Virus record (IMG/VR): IMGVR_UViG_3300010885_064439
Span: 1 to 20,119 of that record
DNA from: a virus
Direction: 5' to 3' (one strand)
DNA length: 20,119 nt
The notes beneath the pieces were generated by a model. The model was not told where the DNA came from and did no database searches. It saw only the letters and a program-made list of their open reading frames with translations. Positions 6,914-12,852 of the stretch are shown in pieces (positions within the stretch are counted from its first letter, which is position 1; every line of letters starts with the position of its first letter). Made by a program: the position numbers and the translations under genes.

Positions 6914-8776
6914 ATGTCTTATACCATTACCTATGCAAATGGTGCTAATTCAATCGTTATTGCCGATGGAACGGTAGATAACAGCACAAGTCTCTCACTT
7001 GTGGGTAAAAATTACCCTAATTATGGTCAATATCTTGATCAAAATTTCCTTTACATGTTGCAAAATTTTGCAAGTGGTAGTCAACCAAGCAATCCAATTG
7101 TTGGACAAATTTGGTATAATACTACAAAAGGTGCGCTGCAAGTATATAATGGCGTAATTTTTAAGAATATCGCAAGTGCAACTAATAGTTCTACTGCGCC
7201 AACTAGCAGTGTTGCTGGTGATTTATGGTTTGATAGTGCTAACCAACAACTTAATGTTTACAACGGAACGGGTTGGGTTACTATTGGTCCACTTGGTGGT
7301 GCTGGTCAAGTTGTTAGTGAAAGTATTGTTGATACAGTAGCTGGCAGTCATGATGTTATCAGTATGAAGATTAATAATACTCGTTATGCTATTTTAAGCA
7401 AAGATGCAACATTTACTCCTTCGGTTACAATCAGTGGTTTTAGTACTATCTCACCAGGATTTAATATTGCTTCAACTGCGTTTGTAAGCAACAATAAATT
7501 TGTTGGACAAGCAAGTGATAGTGCAGCACTTAATGGTGTTAGTGGTAGTTCGTTTATGCGTAATGACCAAAATACTGGAACAGTTGGTATTTTGAGTGTT
7601 ACAAATAACAGCGGCATTAATATTGGAACAACAGGACAAGGCGCATTTACTGTTTATAGCAATGAACTTCGTATGGATAATACTCTTAACAATGGTATTA
7701 TTCGTTTAAGAACACGTAACGGCAGTGGTAGTGTAGTTGATGCACTTGATATTCTTGCCAATGCTGACGTTCAAGTTAATGGTAACCTTTTTGTTCTTGG
7801 TAATCTTGACGTTACAACAAGCAATGAAACAAGTATCATATATGGAACTGGTGCAGCTTACAATACAACAAGTGGTGCTTTTCAGGTTGTTGGTGGTGTA
7901 GGTATTGGTGGTAACGTAATTGTTGGTGGACCAAACAACGCATTTACTGGTAACGTTTATGTAGGTAATCTAATTGCTAATGGTAGCAGTAACAATGGTA
8001 ATGTGTATGCAAACTATGTCAATGCTGGAACTATTGGTAATGCTGGTGCTACTCTTTATGGAACACTTAATTTTAATAGCAATTCACAAACAAATATTAC
8101 AACAATTGGAACACTTACTGCTCTTCAAGTAAGTGGTTCGGCTGGTTTTGCAAATGGAACTGTTACTTTTAATCCAACAAGCACCTACAAAGTTATTCTT
8201 GGCAATGTTGGCAACGTTCAAATTGCTGGTGGAAGCAGCGGTCAGGCTCTTATTACCGATGGAAGTAGTAACTTAAATTGGTATACAATTCCAACTCCAG
8301 TGAGCGGTGGCGGAACAGCAGGTCAACTTGCAATTTATACAAGTGCTTCTAACCTAGCCGCTAATAGTAAAGTTACATTTGATAATGCAAACTTGAGTGT
8401 AACTGGTGGTATGCTTGCTACACAAGATATCGTTGCTTACTATTCTGACCAACGACTAAAAACAGATATTGTTGAGATACCAAATGCACTTAATAAAGTT
8501 AAAGCAATTCGTGGTGTTACTTACCGACCAAATGAACTAGCATTTACAATGGGTGTAGGCGACAACAATGAGCATATTGGTGTATTAGCACAAGAAGTTT
8601 CATTGGTTGCTCCACAAGTTATTAAAGCTGCGCCATTTGATATTGCAGAAGATGGAAGTAGCAAGAGCGGTGAAAATTATTTAACTGTTCAATATGACAA
8701 ACTTGTTCCTCTACTAATTGAAGCAATTAAAGAATTAAGTGCAGAGGTAGAGGCATTAAAAGCACGAGGTAGTTAA
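6914..8776 (+). CDS. Tail fibre protein with C-terminal S74 intramolecular chaperone domain
   Basis: This is a 620-residue protein. Residues 1-130 carry two segments of the 'P..GQIWYNTT...LQVYNG' type (about 82-101 and 117-142), a common N-terminal region in phage fibres. The middle is beta-rich, with 'SGAFQVVGGVGIGGNV' at about 321-336. The last 110 residues form a peptidase S74 domain (endosialidase-type chaperone). They contain 'YYSDQRLKTDI' with Ser511-Asp512, 'HIGVLAQEV', 'YLTVQYDKLVPLL' and a closing helix 'EAIKELSAEVEAL'. Members of this family trimerise, help fold the fibre and then cut themselves off at the Ser of the SD motif. Cleavage here would be before Ser511, leaving a mature protein of about 510 residues. 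The S74 assignment is firm; the place in the tail is inferred. Confidence 0.92.
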   Translation: MSYTITYANGANSIVIADGTVDNSTSLSLVGKNYPNYGQYLDQNFLYMLQNFASGSQPSNPIVGQIWYNTTKGALQVYNGVIFKNIASATNSSTAPTSSVAGDLWFDSANQQLNVYNGTGWVTIGPLGGAGQVVSESIVDTVAGSHDVISMKINNTRYAILSKDATFTPSVTISGFSTISPGFNIASTAFVSNNKFVGQASDSAALNGVSGSSFMRNDQNTGTVGILSVTNNSGINIGTTGQGAFTVYSNELRMDNTLNNGIIRLRTRNGSGSVVDALDILANADVQVNGNLFVLGNLDVTTSNETSIIYGTGAAYNTTSGAFQVVGGVGIGGNVIVGGPNNAFTGNVYVGNLIANGSSNNGNVYANYVNAGTIGNAGATLYGTLNFNSNSQTNITTIGTLTALQVSGSAGFANGTVTFNPTSTYKVILGNVGNVQIAGGSSGQALITDGSSNLNWYTIPTPVSGGGTAGQLAIYTSASNLAANSKVTFDNANLSVTGGMLATQDIVAYYSDQRLKTDIVEIPNALNKVKAIRGVTYRPNELAFTMGVGDNNEHIGVLAQEVSLVAPQVIKAAPFDIAEDGSSKSGENYLTVQYDKLVPLLIEAIKELSAEVEALKARGS

Positions 8777-8778
8777 TT

Positions 8779-9426
8779 ATGTCAACACCAGGCGTGCCAG
8801 GCGGTGCACTACCTTTTAGCGGTCCTCTTGATTTAGCTACAATTAATACAGAGTTTGGTTTAGGAACAGACCTTACCCAGTATCATGGCGTGCGATGGTA
8901 TTATGATGGTAATCTTACAACTGGTTTATTTGGTGGTAGCACCATTAAAATAAGCGACTTCTATGGCAAACGTGCAACTGATCCCGCAAGTGCTGGTGCA
9001 TATTTTGCAAATACTGCTGGTAGCGGAACTACTAATTCACCATTATACCGTAATACTATCACTATAGAAATATGGGGTGGTGGCGGAAGTGGTGGCAGTG
9101 GTAACGGCGGTGGTGGTAGTAAAGGCGGTGATAGTAATGTGTTAGGTGTTACTGCAGGTGGTGGCAGTGGTGGTGGTGCGGGTAGTATTCCTGTCCCCCC
9201 TCCACCAGTTGATGTTGCCGTTAATGGGCGTGGTGGAAGAGAACTTGACCAATCTGCTTACCAAGTTGGAAGTTCAACCGTGACTGAATTTAAAGATTCA
9301 AGTGGGCGTGTTGTTGGTCAAGTAACACAAGATACATTGACTGGTCAAGTTCAAGCTACACAGGGACAAACTGGTCCATATGGAACAGATGCCACCAGAC
9401 AAGGTGGCAGTGAGCCAACATATTAA
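8779..9426 (+). CDS. Glycine-rich adhesin-type protein, N-terminal half of a possibly split gene
   Basis: This is a 215-residue protein. The N-terminus 'INTEFGLGTDLTQYHGVRWYY' (about 21-42) followed by 'IKISDFYGKRA' is a known phage adhesin and tail-tip anchor pattern, repeated in the gene at 9803. Residues 92-132 begin a Gly-rich domain ('ITIEIWGGGGSGG'), which then stops abruptly. A Pro/Gln/Thr-rich stretch 'IPVPPPPVDVAVNGRGGRE' and about 60 more hydrophilic residues follow, ending 'GGSEPTY'. That tail is unlike the rest of the cluster. The next gene continues the Gly-rich theme in the same reading frame, with only TAA (9424-9426) and seven codons between. GAGG (8766-8769), inside the end of the previous gene, serves as ribosome site. 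Role inferred: host receptor binding at a fibre tip. Confidence 0.82.
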   Translation: MSTPGVPGGALPFSGPLDLATINTEFGLGTDLTQYHGVRWYYDGNLTTGLFGGSTIKISDFYGKRATDPASAGAYFANTAGSGTTNSPLYRNTITIEIWGGGGSGGSGNGGGGSKGGDSNVLGVTAGGGSGGGAGSIPVPPPPVDVAVNGRGGRELDQSAYQVGSSTVTEFKDSSGRVVGQVTQDTLTGQVQATQGQTGPYGTDATRQGGSEPTY

Positions 9427-9429
9427 ATA
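9422..9429 (+). promoter_or_regulatory. Possible weak late promoter (ATTAAATA)
   Basis: ATTAAATA overlaps the TAA of the 8779-9426 gene and lies 18 bases before the ATG at 9448. That spacing is the same as for the clear late promoters. It departs from the consensus at the first two bases. It would support independent expression of the downstream small Gly-rich protein. Confidence 0.3.
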
Positions 9430-9447
9430 GATATTGGAAATAAAAAA

Positions 9448-9801
9448 ATGTCAAATGGTAATGGCGGCGGCGGCGGAACAATAAATGCAAACCCTAAACC
9501 AAGTATTGCAAACCCTGTTGCCTTTGTTTTTTTAAATGGCAACAATGGTGTAAACGGTTCTACTGCACAAAATAATAGCGCAACTAATGCAAATGTTGGT
9601 TATGGCGGCGGCGGTGCTTCTGCAAGTAGTTCATATGGCAGTGCAACTGGTGGCAGCGGAGGAACAGGTGGGTATGTTAAGATTACATATGGACCTGGTC
9701 AAATACCATACAATACTTTGATAGCATACTCACTCGGAGCAGCTGGAACAGGTGGAGCAACCTCTGGCGGACCTGGTGGAATAAAGATTACTTGGACTTA
9801 A
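9448..9801 (+). CDS. Small glycine-rich adhesin-type protein, possible C-terminal half of a split gene
   Basis: This is a 117-residue protein without the 'INTEF...FYG' anchor of its neighbours. It opens directly into Gly-rich sequence ('NGNGGGGGT') and carries 'GYGGGGASAS' and 'GGTGGYVKITYGPG'. It ends 'GGPGGIKITWT', the usual way such Gly-rich phage adhesin domains finish. It is in the same frame as 8779-9426, separated by one stop. GGAAA (9436-9440) lies 7 bases before ATG and could act as a ribosome site. Three readings fit: a separately made partner that completes the upstream protein's Gly-rich fold, a stop-codon readthrough extension, or the relic of one gene broken by an in-frame insertion. 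Confidence 0.72.
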   Translation: MSNGNGGGGGTINANPKPSIANPVAFVFLNGNNGVNGSTAQNNSATNANVGYGGGGASASSSYGSATGGSGGTGGYVKITYGPGQIPYNTLIAYSLGAAGTGGATSGGPGGIKITWT

Positions 9802-9802
9802 A

Positions 9803-10624
9803 ATGACAATAGGTTTAACTGGTAAACTTGCCCTTAATGCAAATATTAACACTGAATTTCAATTAGGTAATGCTATATCAGCTTATCGTGGTATTCCTTA
9901 TTATAAACCTTCAACCACTACTTTAGGAAATTTTGATACTACAAATTTAAATTTTAGTGAATTTTATGGAACACAAAATAAATCTACTGTAAATATTACA
10001 ATTTCATCTGACACTAAAAATTATACACTTAATCCAGCGGCTGTGACTGGTTATGTATCTGGGTTTACAACTGTAAATCTTACAATAAACAGTGGAATTT
10101 ATGTAGGTAGTAGTTCTACTGGTTCTTATGCTATGACCATAACTGGGTTTACGACTGGTGATGTTATTAATCTTATAAACAATGGTGTTATTATTGGAAC
10201 TGGTGGCAATGGCGGTGATGGCAATGGCGGCGCAGGTGGCAGTGGTAATCCTGGTGGTAATGCACTACTATTACAATGTGCAGTAAACATAACAAACAAT
10301 GGTACTATTGCTGGTGCTGGTGGTGGTGGCGGTGCAACTGATGGCGGTTCAACTTATGGTAGCTGTCTTGGTGGCGGCGGTAGTTTCAATGGAACTGGTG
10401 GTGGTGGTGGTGCTGGTTATGATCCTGGCAGTGGTGGCGCTAATGGCGGTAGTGGTGGAACACGAACTGCTGGCGGTGGTGGCGGAGCCAATGGCGGTAA
10501 TCCTGGTCAAGATGGTGCAACCAGTGGAAACGGTAGAGCAGGTGGAGCCGCTGGTAAATATATTACAAATAAATCCTATGCAACGTTTTTAGTTACGGGA
10601 ACGTTGCTTGGAGGTTATTCTTAA
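9803..10624 (+). CDS. Glycine-rich tail tip adhesin
   Basis: This is a 273-residue protein. The N-terminal anchor 'INTEFQLGNAISAYRGIPYY' with 'LNFSEFYGTQ' repeats that of the 8779 gene. Residues about 72-128 are beta-like, followed by 'LINNGVIIGTGGNGGDG' and 'NITNNGTIAGAGGGGG'. This 'NNGtI.G.GGGGG' pattern is typical of phage receptor-binding tips that form a sandwich of polyglycine helices. About 100 Gly-rich residues follow, then a short closing segment 'YITNKSYATFLVTGTLLGG'. The start is one base after the previous stop (TAAAATG). By analogy with T-even gp38-type adhesins, it probably contacts the host surface. The family resemblance is by motif only. Confidence 0.86.
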   Translation: MTIGLTGKLALNANINTEFQLGNAISAYRGIPYYKPSTTTLGNFDTTNLNFSEFYGTQNKSTVNITISSDTKNYTLNPAAVTGYVSGFTTVNLTINSGIYVGSSSTGSYAMTITGFTTGDVINLINNGVIIGTGGNGGDGNGGAGGSGNPGGNALLLQCAVNITNNGTIAGAGGGGGATDGGSTYGSCLGGGGSFNGTGGGGGAGYDPGSGGANGGSGGTRTAGGGGGANGGNPGQDGATSGNGRAGGAAGKYITNKSYATFLVTGTLLGGYS

Positions 10625-10633
10625 GGAATTAAA

Positions 10634-10996
10634 ATGGATACACTAACTGTAAAAGTTCATGAATATAATGAAGAAAACCATAGCTTGATTGTTAGTTTTA
10701 CAACTGATGCAAGTGATATGAGCGTTGATGAAAGTGAACGTTATAGTTTTGATATTCATAATTATAACCCAAATGATTTAAGCGATGCGCTCGCACAAAT
10801 TGCAAGACAAGGTGCAGTAATTGCGCATCAAAAATATCTTAAAGAACAAAGTAAAAAGAATGAAGAAGTAGTAGCTGCAGCTAAAGCTGAAATTGGTAAA
10901 GTTTATAATTTTCCAATTGGTGATTTAATAAATGTAACAACTTATACATCCCCAAATGGTGATGTTGGAAATATGACAGGCATCACAATTCTATGA
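10634..10996 (+). CDS. Hypothetical small acidic protein, possible fibre/adhesin chaperone
   Basis: This is a 120-residue protein whose ATG lies 6 bases after AAGGA (10623-10627). It begins 'VKVHEYNEENHSLIVSFTTD', has an acidic Asp/Ser/Glu-rich patch and a helix-prone stretch (about 50-90) with 'LSDALAQIARQGAVIAHQKY' and 'KKNEEVVAAAKAEIG', then ends hydrophobic. Its composition (charged, helical) differs sharply from the Gly/Asn-rich fibres. I do not recognise the family with certainty. Its position directly after the adhesin genes would suit a fibre assembly chaperone or a small virion protein. It has no acyl-carrier-protein 'DSL' motif. The stop overlaps the next start (ATGA), so the two are coupled. 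Confidence 0.78.
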   Translation: MDTLTVKVHEYNEENHSLIVSFTTDASDMSVDESERYSFDIHNYNPNDLSDALAQIARQGAVIAHQKYLKEQSKKNEEVVAAAKAEIGKVYNFPIGDLINVTTYTSPNGDVGNMTGITIL

Positions 10997-11586
10997 GTGT
11001 TATTACAGGCAATACAATACATATTGCTAATTTTCCTATGCAACTTGCCAAAGTTACTATGACTCAAGCAGGTGATTCAATCACACAAGATTTTCCATAT
11101 GTTGGTATATCTAAAGAAGAATTTATTTCACGTCATGTTCTTGCAAGTGGTTGGCTCACAATCGACGGTTATCTTAATGGAGAAAACGTAGGCACAGAAC
11201 TACCAGAATCTCCTTACATTTCACGATTACGTTATGGTGTAATCATAACTCCAAGTGGAACATTTAACATTGATAGTTGTGTATCTACTGCAACTGAAGA
11301 TAATACAAGTTTTTATTGTATACATCCTGCTACTCAAAGAGAAATGATTAACAATGCTCTAAACGATGCAGTGCGAGATAAAGTTTGGCGTATACCAAGT
11401 GGACAACCACTTCGTTTAAGAACAGGTAGATATTATTTTTCCAATGTTGATTTAGAAATAAATGGTCAAATACACAAAGCATTTGAACCTATTGCTTGTG
11501 TTTACAGAGAAGCTGATGCAACACCCGCTGTAGATGCTGCTATTGCTGAATTTTGGATCGAAAAAGTTTTTATTTCAAAACAGTAA
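10993..11586 (+). CDS. Hypothetical protein between adhesins and ketosynthase
   Basis: This is a 197-residue soluble protein of mixed composition with no signal peptide or membrane helix. Visible stretches are 'IHIANFPMQLAKVTMTQ', 'DFPYVGISKEEFISRH', 'ISRLRYGVIITPSGTFNID', 'WRIPSGQPLRLRTGRYYF' and a C-terminal helix-like end 'AIAEFWIEKVFIS'. It is not Gly- or Asn-rich like the fibres and shows no enzyme motif I can name. It overlaps the previous gene by four bases (ATGA) and sits 15 bases ahead of the ketosynthase gene. It may be a minor virion or assembly protein, or a partner of the ketosynthase; the sequence does not decide. Confidence 0.78.
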   Translation: MSVITGNTIHIANFPMQLAKVTMTQAGDSITQDFPYVGISKEEFISRHVLASGWLTIDGYLNGENVGTELPESPYISRLRYGVIITPSGTFNIDSCVSTATEDNTSFYCIHPATQREMINNALNDAVRDKVWRIPSGQPLRLRTGRYYFSNVDLEINGQIHKAFEPIACVYREADATPAVDAAIAEFWIEKVFISKQ

Positions 11587-11601
11587 TTCTTAAATATCCA
11601 T

Positions 11602-12804
11602 ATGAAATCAAATATTGTTGTTAGTGGCATGGGTTGTATAACCGCATGTGGCGTTGGGGTTGATGCGTTATGGAATGCAATACTAACAAACACAAGTGGA
11701 ATACATGAGTTTCAACATGATTATCATGTTGGAAATAAAGTAAACATTGCTGCAAAAATTAAAAATTTAAATCATCTTGAACATTTTTCAAGACAAACTC
11801 GTATAGATTTATTTGCTGCATATGCGGCGATAGCTGCACGTGAAGCAATTTCAGAAAGTAAAATTACACAAGAAATTTTAAGTGATAGCAGAACAGGAAT
11901 AGTAATCGGCAATGGTTTACCTGGTGCAGAATCAATATGCAACATAATAACCAGATTAGTAGAAAAATCTAACAAAAAAGATATTTTTACTGTTCCAAAA
12001 GCAATGACAAATGCAGCTATAAGTTACATTTGTATTGAAAATAAAATCTATGGTCCAAGTTATCCAATTGGTTCAGGTTGTGCCGCTGGCAATCAAGCAA
12101 TTGGTTTAGCATTTCAACTTATACGTGCAGGTATAATTGATCGTGCAATCGTTGGTGGAACAGAGGCAACTATTCAACCATATGTTATGCGAGCATGGGA
12201 ATATATGAATGCATTAAGTTTAACTGGTAGTAGACCATTTACTGCTGATAGAGATGGTGTAGTTCTTGGCGAAGGTGCTGGCATTTTAGTAATTGAAAAA
12301 GAAGAAGATGTGTTATCAAGAGGTGTAAAACCACATGGACGTATTCTTGGACACTCAAATACAAACGATGCTTTTCATTTACTTCAACCTGATAATATAG
12401 GATTGGTTAAAGCAATGCAAGGTGCAGTTGAGGATTCTGGTTTAAGTTTTGTTGATATTGATTATGTAAATGCACATGGTACTGGCACTGAACTAAATGA
12501 TAAAAATGAAATATCTGGTCTGCGTAAGGTATTTGGTTCACACGCTGATTCACTACCAATATCTTCTACTAAACCAATACATGGACATATGATAGCTGCA
12601 ACTGGTGCAGTTGAGACAATTATCACAATTAAAGCTATGCAAAACAGTTTTGCACCGCCTACTATAAACTTTACAAATCCAGACCCAGAATGTGATATGG
12701 ATGTAATTCCAAATGTTGGTCGTAAAATGAATATCAATTATGCTTTGACAAGTAATTTTGCATTTGGTGGAATTAACTCCTCGTTGGTTCTTGGCAAATA
12801 CTGA
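11602..12804 (+). CDS. Beta-ketoacyl-ACP synthase (FabF/KAS II-like condensing enzyme)
   Basis: This 400-residue protein aligns along its whole length with the FabF/FabB family, which condenses acyl groups with malonyl-ACP to extend fatty acids. The N-terminus 'NIVVSGMGCITACGVG' matches the family start. Cys160 in 'GSGCAAGNQAIG' is the nucleophile, and 'SRPFTADRDGVVLGEGAG' (210-227) is canonical. His292 in 'NAHGTGTELND' and His329 in 'STKPIHGHMIAATGAVE' complete the triad, with Lys324 also kept. 'SNFAFGGINSSLVL' closes the fold. E. coli FabF is 413 residues with C163, H303 and H340. Small departures are Gly instead of Ala before the Cys, and AFGG for GFGG. No Shine-Dalgarno sequence precedes the ATG. 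Base composition matches its neighbours. No ACP, malonyl transferase or reductase gene is in the window, so it would rely on host ACP. Confidence 0.95.
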   Translation: MKSNIVVSGMGCITACGVGVDALWNAILTNTSGIHEFQHDYHVGNKVNIAAKIKNLNHLEHFSRQTRIDLFAAYAAIAAREAISESKITQEILSDSRTGIVIGNGLPGAESICNIITRLVEKSNKKDIFTVPKAMTNAAISYICIENKIYGPSYPIGSGCAAGNQAIGLAFQLIRAGIIDRAIVGGTEATIQPYVMRAWEYMNALSLTGSRPFTADRDGVVLGEGAGILVIEKEEDVLSRGVKPHGRILGHSNTNDAFHLLQPDNIGLVKAMQGAVEDSGLSFVDIDYVNAHGTGTELNDKNEISGLRKVFGSHADSLPISSTKPIHGHMIAATGAVETIITIKAMQNSFAPPTINFTNPDPECDMDVIPNVGRKMNINYALTSNFAFGGINSSLVLGKY

Positions 12805-12825
12805 CCTTTAAAATATAAAATCTCC

Positions 12826-12833
12826 TATAAATA
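12826..12833 (+). promoter_or_regulatory. T4-type late promoter box (TATAAATA)
   Basis: This exact consensus lies in the gap after the ketosynthase gene, 19 bases before the ATG at 12853. It starts a new unit covering the 1257-residue fibre and the 16651-17214 gene. Confidence 0.85.
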
Positions 12834-12840
12834 TAGTTGC

Positions 12841-12845
12841 GGGAG
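12841..12845 (+). promoter_or_regulatory. Ribosome binding site GGGAG that fixes the start at ATG 12853
   Basis: GGGAG ends 7 bases before ATG 12853, an ideal distance. A TTG codon directly upstream (12850) is in frame but would sit only 4 bases from the site, so the ATG is preferred. Confidence 0.75.
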
Positions 12846-12852
12846 TTTTTTG

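Noticed and set aside
9803-10624. Diversity-generating retroelement target, because of Asn-rich and Gly-rich adhesin tips
   Set aside because: No reverse transcriptase and no paired template/variable repeat was seen. The Asn-rich composition is shared by the whole cluster and is mainly AAT.
10634-10996. Acyl carrier protein partner for the ketosynthase
   Set aside because: The size is near that of an ACP and the protein is acidic, but there is no DSL phosphopantetheine motif and the predicted strands at the start do not fit the four-helix fold.
12822-12851. Possible terminator: CTCC pairing with GGAG followed by six T
   Set aside because: The stem is only 4 bp with a 16-base loop. The elements are the late promoter flank and the ribosome site of the next gene.
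12850-12852. TTG start for the giant fibre, one codon upstream of ATG
   Set aside because: The GGGAG site is at the right distance for ATG 12853 and too close for the TTG.
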